In this document: positions 1 to 8,248 of the stretch, in pieces
Layout of the letters: every line of letters starts with the position of its first letter
How positions within the stretch are numbered: the first letter of the stretch is position 1
Notes under the pieces: model-generated
What the model was told of the DNA's origin: nothing
The model's input: only the letters and a program-made list of their open reading frames with translations
Database searches by the model: none
Made by a program: the position numbers and the translations under genes
Assembly: GCF_003751625.1 (NCBI RefSeq)
Contig: NZ_RJUL01000012.1
Span: forward strand, 92,089-156,088
DNA from: Gallaecimonas pentaromativorans
GTDB lineage: Bacteria; Pseudomonadota; Gammaproteobacteria; Enterobacterales; Gallaecimonadaceae
Length of the DNA: 64,000 nucleotides
Direction of reading: 5' to 3'

Positions 1-282
1 ACCCTGCCAGCCGCCGGCAGCTACCAGCTGCAGGAGAGCGACGGCCAGTTGCTGGATATCAACCTCGATGCCAAGGGCAATTTCACTGCGGCCTATCAAG
101 GTTGCAGCCTGAGTGGCCATTTCACCCAGGCACAATCGCTGCTGCAGGTACAAACCGACAGCGGCTGTGGCCTGGCGGCCGGCACCGGCCTTGTCGAGGC
201 CCATAGCCTTTATGGCAGCGCTGACCAACTGGACGTGCAGCTGCCCGGCTCGGTATTGAGCGGCTACTGGACCCATCTGTAA
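1..282 (+). CDS. C-terminal part of an unknown protein (5' end outside window)
   Basis: The reading frame is open from base 1 and ends with TAA at 280-282, so this is the last 93 residues of a longer protein. The visible part has three Cys (in GCSLSG and SGCGLA) and alternating polar and hydrophobic residues, as in a beta-rich exported domain. No family was recognised. A TTG codon at 49 could be read as a start, but the frame is already open before it, so a truncated 5' end is more likely. A terminator hairpin follows directly. Function unknown. Confidence 0.6.
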   Translation, partial: TLPAAGSYQLQESDGQLLDINLDAKGNFTAAYQGCSLSGHFTQAQSLLQVQTDSGCGLAAGTGLVEAHSLYGSADQLDVQLPGSVLSGYWTHL

Positions 283-286
283 CCCC

Positions 287-315
287 AGGCCCGGTTAACC
301 GGGCCTGTCTCTTTT
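287..315 (+). terminator. Rho-independent terminator
   Basis: Perfect 8-bp stem AGGCCCGG / CCGGGCCT with a TTAA loop, followed by GTCTCTTTT. It lies 4 bases after the stop of the truncated first gene and separates it from the DeoR-glmS unit. Confidence 0.8.
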
Positions 316-355
316 GTCTTCAGGTGCTTGCCTAAAGCTTTTGTTTTGATAACAT

Positions 356-374
356 AACTTTCAAATCGAAACTT
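356..374 (+). promoter_or_regulatory. Putative operator upstream of the DeoR-type gene
   Basis: Its reverse complement is AAGTTTCGA-TTT-GAAAGTT. The same 19-bp pattern with only the central three bases changed occurs inside the gene at 606-624 (16 of 19 identical). The site lies 11 bases before the ATG of the DeoR-family regulator, a position suited to autorepression. TTTCG-containing sites are common for this family. Inference: binding site of the regulator itself. Confidence 0.55.
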
Positions 375-385
375 AACTATCTGCA

Positions 386-1159
386 ATGGCCAAACGCAAC
401 ACCCTCCAGCGCCGTCACACCATACTTCATCTACTTGATAAACAAGGTGAAGTGTCGGTTGAGCAACTGTCCTCCCACTTTGCTACCTCGGAAGTGACCA
501 TCCGCAAGGATCTGGCCGAACTGGAACGTAATGGCCTGTTGTTGCGCCGCTATGGGGGTGCCGTGCCGCTGCCTTCCGAACTGGTGCAACAGCAAAGCGA
601 TCAAGAAGTTTCGAAGCGAAAGTTAGCTATTGGCGAGCTGGCCGCCAGCCGTATCCGCGACCATAACCGCATCATCATGGATTTCGGCTCCACCACGGCG
701 GCCATGATCCCGCACCTCAACGACAAGCGCGGCCTGGTGGTGATGACCAACAGCCTCACCATGGCCCAGGCCCTTCGCGAGCTGGAAAACGAGCCCACCC
801 TGTTGATGACCGGCGGCACCTGGGACCCTCACACCGAGGCCTTCCAGGGCCAGGTGGCTGAGTCGGTGCTCCGGGCCTACGACTTTGATCAGCTGTTTAT
901 CGGCTGCGACGGCATCGACCCGGCCCGCGGCACCACCACCTTCAACGAGTTGCTGGGGCTGTCGCGGGTGATGAGCGAAGTGGCCCGCGAAGTGATAGTG
1001 GTGGCCGAAGCCGACAAGCTGGGCCGCAAGATCCCCAATCTGGAACTGCCCTGGTCGGCAGTTTCGATACTTATTACCGATGACCGCCTGGATGAGGCGG
1101 CCAAAACCCAAATCGAGGCCCAGGGCACCACCGTGCTTTGCGCCAAAATCAAGGAGTAA
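386..1159 (+). CDS. DeoR/GlpR-family transcriptional regulator upstream of glmS (GlmR-like)
   Basis: A 257-aa protein of usual DeoR-family length. Residues about 1-60 form the winged helix-turn-helix (Q-RR--IL-LL, then [13 protein letters not shown] and the wing RRYGGA). The remainder is the sugar-phosphate-sensing domain, with DFGSTT, MTGG and IGCDGID segments. The stop lies 4 bases before the glmS start, so the two are co-transcribed. A DeoR-type regulator (GlmR) next to glmS is known in pseudomonads, where it links amino-sugar metabolism to glmS expression; I infer the same role here from context. Two matching inverted-repeat sites (356-374 and 606-624) suggest autoregulation with a possible loop. 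No strong ribosome binding site is visible before the ATG at 386. Confidence 0.85.
   Translation: MAKRNTLQRRHTILHLLDKQGEVSVEQLSSHFATSEVTIRKDLAELERNGLLLRRYGGAVPLPSELVQQQSDQEVSKRKLAIGELAASRIRDHNRIIMDFGSTTAAMIPHLNDKRGLVVMTNSLTMAQALRELENEPTLLMTGGTWDPHTEAFQGQVAESVLRAYDFDQLFIGCDGIDPARGTTTFNELLGLSRVMSEVAREVIVVAEADKLGRKIPNLELPWSAVSILITDDRLDEAAKTQIEAQGTTVLCAKIKE
606..624 (+). promoter_or_regulatory. Putative intragenic operator inside the DeoR-type gene
   Basis: AAGTTTCGA-AGC-GAAAGTT, an imperfect palindrome matching the reverse complement of 356-374 at 16 of 19 positions. It lies 250 bp downstream of the first site, within codons for EVSKRKLA. The codons there (TCG AAG CGA AAG TTA GCT ATT) are unusually A/T-rich for this gene, consistent with the DNA site being selected. 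An upstream plus intragenic operator pair would allow looping or a roadblock; this is inference. Confidence 0.5.
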
Positions 1160-1163
1160 ACCC

Positions 1164-2969
1164 ATGTGTGGCATTGTTGGCGCTGTTGCTCAGCGCGATG
1201 TGGCAGAGATCCTGGTTGAAGGCCTCAAGCGCTTGGAATATCGCGGTTACGATTCAGCTGGTGTGGCCGTGGTCAGCCAACAGGGCGACTTAGGCCGTAC
1301 CCGTCGCCTCGGCAAGGTGCAGGCTCTGGCCGATGCCCTGGCAGAAGCGCCCCTTACAGGTGGCACCGGTATTGCCCATACCCGCTGGGCCACCCACGGT
1401 GTGCCTTCCGAAGCCAACGCCCACCCCCATGTTTCACATGAAACCTTGGCTGTGGTGCATAACGGCATCATCGAAAACTACGAAACCCTGCGCCAGTCCC
1501 TGCAAGCCCTGGGTTATGTGTTTACCTCCCAGACCGACACCGAAGTCATTGCCCACCTGGTGCACCATGAGCTGAAAACCGCCGCCAGCCTGCTGGCAGC
1601 GGTGCAAAGCGCCGTCAAACAACTGCACGGCGCCTACGGCATGGTGGTGATGGACAAGACCGACCCCGAGCGCCTTATCGCTGCCCGTAGCGGCAGCCCG
1701 CTGGTGATTGGTTTTGGTATTGGCGAGAACTTCCTGGCCTCCGACCAACTGGCGTTGCTGCCGGTGACCCGCAAGTTTGCCTTCCTGGAAGAAGGCGACG
1801 TGGCCGAAGTGACCCGCCACGAAGTGAACATCTTTAATACCAGCGGCCAGCCGGTGGTGCGCGAAGCGGCCGAGACCGATCTCAAGCACGACAGCGGCGA
1901 CAAAGGCCCTTATCGCCACTACATGCTCAAAGAAATTCACGAGCAGCCCATCGCCATTCGCAACACCCTCGAAGGCCGCCTGGTGGGCGACAGCCTGACC
2001 CTGGCTGAACTGGGGGATCTCTCCGATATTCAACATGTACAGATCATCGCCTGCGGTACCAGCTACCACGCCGGTATGGTGGCCCGTTACTGGATTGAAG
2101 ACATCGCCGGCATCAGCTGCAACGTCGAAATTGCCTCCGAGTTCCGCTACCGCAAATCCGTGACCCGCCCCGGCTCCTTGCTGGTCACCATTTCCCAGAG
2201 CGGCGAAACCGCCGACACCCTGGCCGCCCTGCGCCTGGCTAAGGAGATTGGCTACGCCAAGACCCTCACCATCTGCAACGTGCCTGGCTCGTCCCTGGTG
2301 CGCGAATCTGACTTGGCCCTGATGACCCGCGCCGGCGCCGAAATTGGCGTCGCCTCCACCAAGGCCTTTACCACCCAACTCACCGGCCTGCTGATGCTGA
2401 CCGCCGCCCTCGGCCAAGGCCCGGCCCAGCAAGTGCGCATCGCCCTGGCCCTGCACAAGCTGCCGGCCCTGATTGAAAGCGCCCTGACCCTAGACAAACA
2501 AATCGAAGCCCTGGCCGAATGCTTTGCCGAGAAGCACCACGCCCTGTTCCTGGGCCGTGGCGACCAATACCCCATCGCCATGGAAGGGGCGCTCAAGCTC
2601 AAAGAAATCAGCTACATCCACGCCGAAGCCTACGCTGCCGGCGAGCTGAAACACGGCCCCCTGGCGCTGATTGACGCCGACATGCCAATCATCGTGGTTG
2701 CCCCCAATAACGATTTGGTAGAGAAGCTCAAATCCAACATCGAGGAAGTGCGCGCCCGTGGCGGCGAGCTGTACGTGTTCGCCGATATGGACGCCGCCAT
2801 CAGCCCTGCCGCCAACATGCAGGTGCTGAGCGTGCCCCACTGCGACGAAGTGCTGGCCCCCATCCTCTACACCCTGCCGCTGCAGCTTTTGAGCTACCAC
2901 GTGGCCATCATCAAGGGCACCGACGTGGACCAGCCCCGCAACCTGGCTAAATCTGTGACGGTGGAATAA
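1164..2969 (+). CDS. glmS: Glutamine--fructose-6-phosphate aminotransferase (isomerizing)
   Basis: Makes glucosamine-6-phosphate from fructose-6-phosphate and glutamine, the entry to UDP-GlcNAc for peptidoglycan and LPS. The protein is 601 aa (E. coli about 609). Cys2 of MCGIVG is the N-terminal nucleophile of the glutaminase domain (residues about 1-240; [15 protein letters not shown] and HNGIIEN motifs present). Two SIS isomerase domains follow ([25 protein letters not shown]), and the C-terminus LAKSVTVE is canonical. The start is fixed by Cys2 and by AAGGAG 7 bases upstream; an in-frame open stretch back to 1080 overlaps the preceding gene and is not used. It is co-transcribed with the DeoR-type regulator and followed by two hairpins. 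Confidence 0.97.
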   Translation: MCGIVGAVAQRDVAEILVEGLKRLEYRGYDSAGVAVVSQQGDLGRTRRLGKVQALADALAEAPLTGGTGIAHTRWATHGVPSEANAHPHVSHETLAVVHNGIIENYETLRQSLQALGYVFTSQTDTEVIAHLVHHELKTAASLLAAVQSAVKQLHGAYGMVVMDKTDPERLIAARSGSPLVIGFGIGENFLASDQLALLPVTRKFAFLEEGDVAEVTRHEVNIFNTSGQPVVREAAETDLKHDSGDKGPYRHYMLKEIHEQPIAIRNTLEGRLVGDSLTLAELGDLSDIQHVQIIACGTSYHAGMVARYWIEDIAGISCNVEIASEFRYRKSVTRPGSLLVTISQSGETADTLAALRLAKEIGYAKTLTICNVPGSSLVRESDLALMTRAGAEIGVASTKAFTTQLTGLLMLTAALGQGPAQQVRIALALHKLPALIESALTLDKQIEALAECFAEKHHALFLGRGDQYPIAMEGALKLKEISYIHAEAYAAGELKHGPLALIDADMPIIVVAPNNDLVEKLKSNIEEVRARGGELYVFADMDAAISPAANMQVLSVPHCDEVLAPILYTLPLQLLSYHVAIIKGTDVDQPRNLAKSVTVE

Positions 2970-2995
2970 CCCAACCGATCAGCAAAAAGCCCCCT

Positions 2996-3057
2996 TGTGG
3001 GATGAAAATAAAGTGTCATCCCACAATAAAAAGCCCGCCTTTTGGCGGGCTTTCTTT
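2996..3057 (+). terminator. Double hairpin terminator after glmS
   Basis: First hairpin: TGTGGGATG (2996-3004) pairs with CATCCCACA (3017-3025). Second hairpin: AAGCCCGCC (3031-3039) pairs with GGCGGGCTT (3044-3052), with an A-run before and TTTCTTT after. The second is a standard intrinsic terminator. The first could be a 3' stabilising element or a backup. Confidence 0.8.
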
Positions 3058-3312
3058 ATGTAGAGTATTGACTAAATAGCTGTGCCGAATAGTAGATCAC
3101 CCCGAAACCCAGCAATGCCCCAGTTTTCGGAGGTTGTAGTGGCATGGGCTGGTTCACAATTAGGAACAGTTATTTAGCCAGTATTGGATAGGCTCCGTTA
3201 GATAAAGGTAAGTACTCACAGTGTTAAAAATTGATTTGATATTAAAACTCCATTTTTTGGATTAGGAGTGTGGGTAAAAAATCCATAAAAAAGTAGATTT
3301 TAAACAAAATCC
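3058..3312. other. Intergenic region, A/T-rich, no gene seen
   Basis: Between the glmS terminator and the stop of the minus-strand GT9 gene. It is visibly richer in A and T than the flanks and has stops in all frames. No RNA gene or repeat was recognised. Confidence 0.6.
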
Positions 3313-4500
3313 TTAAGCCGTGTGAACATTCGATTCTGGCATGAGAGGGATATTTACTTTTTTAATTTCCAGTGTCGTTATATTGGCTTTCTCAGCCGTC
3401 AATATCGTCTTGTTAAAAATATCAGAGCCTATTTCACTGGCTGCCAAGTCAATACCGTCTTTTAGCTCGATATTTAATGAATGCTCGCCGATACAGCCAA
3501 AGATAATCGGGTCGGTGTGATTAAAGAGCCCATAGCAGCGGGCACCGGCAGCATCGGCCAGATGCAGCGGGCCTGTATCGGCGCTGATAAATCCGTCCAG
3601 CGCCGCCAGGGTGGCCGCCAGTTGGCGAAGATCAGGGCAGCTAAAGGTTTGGCTGTGGGGATGAAGGGGCGCAGAAATGTCCGCGCAGGTCAGCTCTATC
3701 CACTTTATCTGGCCGTGTTTTTCAGTCCTTTCTAAAAGACGCTGCCAGTCCTTATCGTCAAGAGCCTTATTACCTCTGGCGCCGCGAAAATAGGCAACAA
3801 CCGGGCCGGTAAAGTCGCCACGTAGTAGCTTGGCTTGCTGCCGGCCCGCGGCTATTTCCGCCGGGGATAATTGCAATTGATGGCAGTGGATATCTGGCTT
3901 GGCATCGATAAGAGGTAGCGCGGCAAAGGCGGCATGGCATTGGCGTTTTGCAACCGTCATCGAGTGCTTGAAGATCAAGTGCCTTTTGCCAAAATGACGG
4001 GCCTTCTTGTTGCGGCCGTGGATAAAGGCGGCCAGCAGGGTGTCGGTGGAAGAGCTGTAGGGCATCAGCAATAAATCGTAATGCTGGCGCCGTAAGTCGC
4101 GGATGACTTTTATGGCCCTTGGCAAGCGGCCCTTGCCGGTCAGGTTGGTGTGGTAGATTTGCCTAATCCCTAATCCTGCAAAAAGAGGATTCTGCCAAGC
4201 TGCATGCACCAGCAGATCGATCTCAGCATGGGGGTAACGTTTTTTAAGCATCCTTAAGAAAGGGATAAGAAATAACATATTGCCAATGCGTTTATTGGTT
4301 CTCATCAGCAGTATCTGCTTTACCTGGCCCTCTTCCAAAGGCTGGCTGTCTATTTTGGAAAAATGAGACAGCCAACGGAGTAACCACCCATCCATGATCT
4401 TGGTATGACGACGGCGGTATTTATCAAAATGTCTTAATAAATTTTTAATGTGACCCATGACATTGCACTCGGATTGGAAAAGCCAGCCGAGCATCGTCAT
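3313..4500 (-). CDS. Glycosyltransferase family 9 (heptosyltransferase-like)
   Basis: A 395-aa protein resembling ADP-heptose:LPS heptosyltransferases (GT9). It has an N-terminal Rossmann start (ILLMRTNKRIGNMLFLIPFL), PHAEIDLLV, a middle linker, and the C-terminal donor-site region with LDGFISADTGPLHLADAAGA, where the D-TGP-H-A signature is intact. It probably adds a sugar to a cell-surface glycan or LPS core at the cytoplasmic face. The start is uncertain: ATG at 4500, 4494 or 4458 are all possible and none has a clear Shine-Dalgarno. A basic N-terminal extension (about 60 residues) precedes the Rossmann fold. It stands alone in an A/T-richer stretch, suggesting acquisition with a surface-polysaccharide region. 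Confidence 0.8.
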   Translation of the reverse strand: MTMLGWLFQSECNVMGHIKNLLRHFDKYRRRHTKIMDGWLLRWLSHFSKIDSQPLEEGQVKQILLMRTNKRIGNMLFLIPFLRMLKKRYPHAEIDLLVHAAWQNPLFAGLGIRQIYHTNLTGKGRLPRAIKVIRDLRRQHYDLLLMPYSSSTDTLLAAFIHGRNKKARHFGKRHLIFKHSMTVAKRQCHAAFAALPLIDAKPDIHCHQLQLSPAEIAAGRQQAKLLRGDFTGPVVAYFRGARGNKALDDKDWQRLLERTEKHGQIKWIELTCADISAPLHPHSQTFSCPDLRQLAATLAALDGFISADTGPLHLADAAGARCYGLFNHTDPIIFGCIGEHSLNIELKDGIDLAASEIGSDIFNKTILTAEKANITTLEIKKVNIPLMPESNVHTA

Positions 4501-4790
4501 GGATAATTAAAAGTCTATTAAGAAATTGCCTCGCTAAAAATGGAACCTGGCCGAGATATTGAATTGAAATTGACAACTAACTCATTGATTGCCAAAGATA
4601 GTGGTTCATTAAGATAAAAGTAAGGCTTGGGTGTAAGAAGCCAACCACAAAGAATAGTTCAAATTTAAAATAAAAGAGCGTCGTCGCACATTGTCATGAA
4701 AAATACATTTAGAATCTACACTCAAATCCTAACACTTTCTTAATATTTGATTCCTAGGGTACACAAAAAATCGCAAAGGCTTGGGCTTGC
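4501..4790. other. Intergenic region between divergent glycosyltransferase genes, no gene seen
   Basis: A 290-base A/T-rich spacer that must hold the promoters of both the GT9 gene (minus) and the GT39-like gene (plus). No confident promoter pair, operator or RNA could be assigned. Confidence 0.5.
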
Positions 4791-6416
4791 ATGATCCAAC
4801 AACGAGAATCTTCTCTACACGCAACAACCATTGAGCGTAGCAATGGATTGGGGGCCGATATCGGCTTATTTGGTCATCGCCAGGGGCTATTGATGCTCTG
4901 GCTGATGGGGCTGGCGGTGGTCTGTGTCCGGTTGCTGGCCTTTCCACTGCTCCCGGTGGACGAAACCCGCTACCTATCGGTGGCCTGGGAGATGCACCAG
5001 TCATCCAACTGGCTGGTGCCGCACATCAACGGCGAACCTTACCCGCAAAAACCGCCGCTGATGTTCTGGTTGCTCAATATCGGCTGGTTACTGGGTATTG
5101 GCAGTGATTTCCTGTCGCGGCTTGTGGTGCCTATGGCGGGGTTGATGAACGTGCTGGCGCTGCGGGCCTTGATTGTCAGCGTTGCTCCCCGCCAGCAACA
5201 GCTGGCCGCCCTTAGCCCCTGGTTGCTGCTGGGGGCTTTCTCCTGGCAGGTATTCATGGCGCTGACCATGTTTGACATGCTGGTCTGCCTGTTTTTGCTG
5301 CTGGCGTTAACCAGCCTGTTCAAGGCTCAGCAAAACCGTTATTGGGCGGTGGTGAGCGGCATTGCGGTGGGCCTTGGCATGCTGACCAAGGGACCGGTCT
5401 TTTTGCTTTATTGGTTGCCCATTGGCCTGAGCGCCTTTTACTGGCGGCCCGAGCATCTGGCGTTGAAGCGTTGGTACCAAGGCCTGGCGATGGCGACGGT
5501 AGTCGGTATCGCGGTGATATTGGCGTGGGCCATTCCAGCCGCCATGGCTGGCGGCAGCGATTACGCCCAGGCCATTTTCTGGAGGCAGTCGGCAGGCCGG
5601 GTGGCCAATGCCTTTGCCCACACCCGCCCCTGGTATTGGTACCTGATGTTGCTGCCGCTGTTCTTGCTGCCCTGGGTAGCCATGCCTTTTTGGAAGGGCC
5701 GCATCGCTGCCGCGCCATGGCAGCGCTTTGTGCTGTGCGGCTTTTTTCCGCAACTGGTGCTGTTTAGCATCATCAGCTCCAAGCAGTTGCATTATCTCAT
5801 TCCCACCTTCCCCTTTGCGGCGGTCTGGTTGGCCGGAAAATGGCTGGAGTTGCCTGGGCGCCGCTGGGGCTTTATGGCGCTGTTGGTGGCCTTTGCGGCG
5901 GCTATCGGCTTTTTGCCGGAGCTACTGGCCCATTCCTTCCCAGGCAGCGCCGTGCCGGGTGCGATGCGCTGGATGGCGTTGTTGCCGCTGCTGCTGGCGG
6001 CCTGGGTATACCGGCGGCCCTTTGCAATGCTGGTGGCCTTCCCGCTGACGGTGCAGCTGCTGTTGTGCCTGGCCGGGCCGGTGATCCGCCCCTATTACGA
6101 CTTCAAACCCTTTGCCCAGCAGATAACCCAGATGCAGGACCAAGGCACGCCGGTGGCCTATATCGGCCACTACGCTAACCAGTTCCGCTTTTTAGGGCGC
6201 GGAGATAGGGACTTGGTCGCGCTGGGCAAGCCCGCTGACGTGCAAGCCTGGGCCAGCCAGCACCCACAAGGCCTGTTGGTGGCAGTGGTCAAAAAACCCA
6301 GCGAGCAGATGCGCCGCCTTGCCACCGAGGTTTACCCCTATCGGACCCGGTTCTTCGTGCTGATGCCAAGCCGCGATTGGCTGATGCTCGATACCGCCGC
6401 CGAAGACGAGGAGTAA
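4791..6416 (+). CDS. ArnT-like / GT39-family membrane glycosyltransferase
   Basis: A 541-aa polytopic inner-membrane protein with about a dozen hydrophobic segments and a soluble C-terminal periplasmic part. The first periplasmic loop carries the acidic DE motif (PVDETRYLSVAWEM), followed by YPQKPPLMFWL, as in ArnT/dolichol-phosphate-mannose-type transferases that use a polyprenyl-phosphate sugar. ArnT itself adds 4-amino-4-deoxy-arabinose to lipid A; the substrate here cannot be read from sequence. No arnBCAD genes are nearby, so the lipid A role is only a possibility. The start at 4791 lacks a clear ribosome binding site; a later Met near residue 35 is an alternative. Confidence 0.8.
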   Translation: MIQQRESSLHATTIERSNGLGADIGLFGHRQGLLMLWLMGLAVVCVRLLAFPLLPVDETRYLSVAWEMHQSSNWLVPHINGEPYPQKPPLMFWLLNIGWLLGIGSDFLSRLVVPMAGLMNVLALRALIVSVAPRQQQLAALSPWLLLGAFSWQVFMALTMFDMLVCLFLLLALTSLFKAQQNRYWAVVSGIAVGLGMLTKGPVFLLYWLPIGLSAFYWRPEHLALKRWYQGLAMATVVGIAVILAWAIPAAMAGGSDYAQAIFWRQSAGRVANAFAHTRPWYWYLMLLPLFLLPWVAMPFWKGRIAAAPWQRFVLCGFFPQLVLFSIISSKQLHYLIPTFPFAAVWLAGKWLELPGRRWGFMALLVAFAAAIGFLPELLAHSFPGSAVPGAMRWMALLPLLLAAWVYRRPFAMLVAFPLTVQLLLCLAGPVIRPYYDFKPFAQQITQMQDQGTPVAYIGHYANQFRFLGRGDRDLVALGKPADVQAWASQHPQGLLVAVVKKPSEQMRRLATEVYPYRTRFFVLMPSRDWLMLDTAAEDEE

Positions 6417-6428
6417 TGCCATAAGCCC

Positions 6429-6452
6429 AATGCCCGGCTTCGGCCGGGCATT
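6429..6452. repeat. Hairpin after the GT39-like gene
   Basis: AATGCCCGG (6429-6437) and CCGGGCATT (6444-6452) form a perfect 9-bp stem with a CTTCGG loop. No T-run follows, so it may be a 3' mRNA stabiliser or an unusual terminator rather than a canonical one. Confidence 0.6.
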
Positions 6453-6724
6453 GCACATTAGCGGTGTTAGCCAAAGCTCCAACTCTTTTATCGGCGCAAA
6501 CCTTACTTCAATCCTTACCAAACAATCACATAGGTTAAATTTGGCCGGTATCGCCAATCGCTGTTTAGGCGTCTGGCGCCGCTAAATTTTTAGATGACGA
6601 TCACATAAAGCCCTGGGCCTGTCTTTTGATACAGGTTCGACGTAATGTCACCGTTGTTAATGTTTTGTTGCCGTCTTGAGGAGTGTCGGCATCAACCCAT
6701 TGATAATACGTAAGGGAATAAAAA
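6453..6724 (+). promoter_or_regulatory. Upstream region of the RiPP operon
   Basis: A non-coding stretch of 272 bases. It includes a small inverted repeat CCTGT / ACAGG around 6618-6635 and a GATAAT at 6702-6707 that could serve as a -10 box, though no good -35 was found at the right distance. AAGGGA at 6712-6717 is a good ribosome binding site, 7 bases before the precursor ATG at 6725. No regulator gene is adjacent. Confidence 0.4.
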
Positions 6725-6904
6725 ATGAATTTACAGGAAAAACTGGCTCAGCGCCTGAATGTATCTGCCGACAAGCAAAATGAAATCGTTGAGCTGCGTG
6801 AAGAGCACCTGGAAATGATCAGCGGTGCCGCGGCCCATGGTTCTGCCCATGGTTCCGGCCACGCCTCTGGCCACCTTTCTGTTGGTAAAGAAATCGCCGA
6901 GTAA
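6725..6904 (+). CDS. RiPP precursor peptide with four His-Xaa-Ser repeats
   Basis: A 59-aa peptide found by translating directly after AAGGGA (ribosome binding site). The leader, residues 1-35, is acidic and helical in character and ends HLEMISGA, a double-glycine-type (GA) processing site for C39 peptidases. The predicted core, residues 36-59, contains His38-Gly-Ser40, His42-Gly-Ser44, His46-Ala-Ser48 and His50-Leu-Ser52: an (H-x-S-x)4 array with a strict four-residue period, then a short VGKEIAE tail. It lies directly upstream of a radical SAM enzyme, a HExxH protein and a peptidase-containing ABC exporter, which defines it as their likely substrate. HxS is an aromatic-X-X-type motif of the kind radical SAM/SPASM triceptide enzymes act on (family knowledge). 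A structural or metal-binding role for the histidines is also possible. No close relative recognised by name. Confidence 0.85.
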   Translation: MNLQEKLAQRLNVSADKQNEIVELREEHLEMISGAAAHGSAHGSGHASGHLSVGKEIAE

Positions 6905-6916
6905 TTATTTGGCGTT

Positions 6917-6946
6917 AAAGGTATGGAGTATGTCCATACCTTTTTT
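6917..6946 (+). terminator. Attenuating terminator between precursor and maturase genes
   Basis: AAAGGTATGGA (6917-6927) pairs perfectly with TCCATACCTTT (6933-6943) around a 5-base loop, and a run of six T (6941-6946) follows. This is a textbook intrinsic terminator inside the operon. It starts 13 bases after the precursor stop and ends 30 bases before the next start. It should give many precursor transcripts and fewer readthrough transcripts for the enzymes and exporter. Confidence 0.85.
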
Positions 6947-6976
6947 AAAATTAATAAAATAAAAGCAGGAGAAATT

Positions 6977-8233
6977 ATGCCGTCGCCAAGGAAAGGTATC
7001 GATATCGTACTGAAAATATCTGAAAGGTGTAATTTGGCCTGTACCTATTGTTATTTTTTCTTTCAGGAAATGGATACCCATAAGGAAAATACCGCTGTTA
7101 TTAAAATGTCTACTGTTGAGCAACTGGTTTTATTTGTCCGGCAAGCGGTAGATGAGATAGGCCTTTCGTCAGTGAATATTGGTCTACATGGCGGTGAACC
7201 GCTACTGATGAAAAAAAGCCACTTTGAAAATATCTGCCGCACCCTTTCTGAGGGTATTAAGCCCTATTGCTCGTTGAAGTTAATGTGCCAGACCAACGGT
7301 ACCTTGGTTGACGATCAGTGGCTTGCCATCTTCGAAAAATACCAGGTCCACGTAGGGGTCAGTATCGACGGTCCCAAAGCTATTCATGACAAAAGCCGAA
7401 TCGACCACAACGGTAAAGGCAGCTACGACGAGACGGTCAGAGGCATTCGGATGTTGGCCGAGGCGGCTAAAAGTGGCCGTATTCCCTCTACCGGTGCATT
7501 GTGCGTAGCCAATGTAGAAGCCGACGGTGGCGAGCTGGTCAAGCATATGCACCAAGAGCTGGGCATTAAGAACTTCGATCTGCTTTTCCCAAGAGAAGGC
7601 CATGACAGCTCGTTAAAGCAGCAACAGGATAAATGGATCCGCTATTTTAAAGAGGTACTGGACTACTGGTCGGAGAATCAAAAAAATAACAAGCTTTACA
7701 TGAATACCCTTAATCGTATTCTGGAAATGATGCTGACCGAACAGCATGCAGAATGCCTGGATGAGTATAAATCCATGCAGCACAATATCATTAATGTCAG
7801 CAGCGAAGGTCAGCTTGGGGTGGACGATAATATCCTGTCCTTGGATAATGCGCTTCTTGATAAGAATGTCACTATTTTCAATACCTCGCTTAACCAGTTT
7901 CTAAGTAGCCAACTTTGGCAATCTCTTATTACCGCCATTGATGAAAAGCCCCAGGGATGTGACGGCTGTGAATGGTTCCGCTCATGCCGAGGTGGTGCCC
8001 TTTTCAACCGTTATCAACGAGGTAAAGGTTTTAAACAGAACACAGTATTTTGCGAGACCATGGATTTTATCCACAATTATATTGCGCAGTATTTGGTGGA
8101 TAAGGGGCTCTCTCTTGAAGAGCTGAGTAACGTGCTTTCCAAAGATCCTGGGTATCTGGCAAAAAATGGCTTGAATACCACTATTGCCAGAGCCGCAGCC
8201 AGAGACGTCGAGATTATTCGTGTCAGCTTGTGA
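6977..8233 (+). CDS. Radical SAM/SPASM peptide maturase
   Basis: A 418-aa enzyme. The Cx3Cx2C cluster that binds the SAM-cleaving 4Fe-4S centre is CNLACTYC (Cys18, Cys22, Cys25), followed by the GGEPLL SAM-binding motif, QTNGTL and VSIDGP. Near the C-terminus CDGCEWFRSCRGG and a later FC form a SPASM-type auxiliary cluster region. The layout matches maturases of the FxsB/GrrM/XyeB type that install C-C or C-O crosslinks in peptides. The start at 6977 is chosen because AGGAG lies 5 bases upstream; an earlier in-frame ATG at 6923 falls inside the terminator hairpin. Unlike typical FxsB proteins, the HExxH domain is not fused here but encoded by the next gene. The gene is A/T-richer than its surroundings, suggesting transfer. 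The exact crosslink is not predictable from sequence. Confidence 0.9.
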   Translation: MPSPRKGIDIVLKISERCNLACTYCYFFFQEMDTHKENTAVIKMSTVEQLVLFVRQAVDEIGLSSVNIGLHGGEPLLMKKSHFENICRTLSEGIKPYCSLKLMCQTNGTLVDDQWLAIFEKYQVHVGVSIDGPKAIHDKSRIDHNGKGSYDETVRGIRMLAEAAKSGRIPSTGALCVANVEADGGELVKHMHQELGIKNFDLLFPREGHDSSLKQQQDKWIRYFKEVLDYWSENQKNNKLYMNTLNRILEMMLTEQHAECLDEYKSMQHNIINVSSEGQLGVDDNILSLDNALLDKNVTIFNTSLNQFLSSQLWQSLITAIDEKPQGCDGCEWFRSCRGGALFNRYQRGKGFKQNTVFCETMDFIHNYIAQYLVDKGLSLEELSNVLSKDPGYLAKNGLNTTIARAAARDVEIIRVSL

Positions 8234-8248
8234 AAAAGGACTTTCAGC

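Noticed and set aside
4493..4509. 17-base identity CATCGTCATGGATAATT with the LysR operator region at 38711-38727
   Set aside because: Only one half of the inverted repeat is present and it overlaps the GT9 start region; with no second arm it is most likely coincidence.
6923..6976. N-terminal extension of the radical SAM protein from ATG 6923
   Set aside because: This start lies inside the terminator stem and lacks a ribosome binding site; ATG 6977 has AGGAG at 5 bases and gives the family-typical N-terminus.
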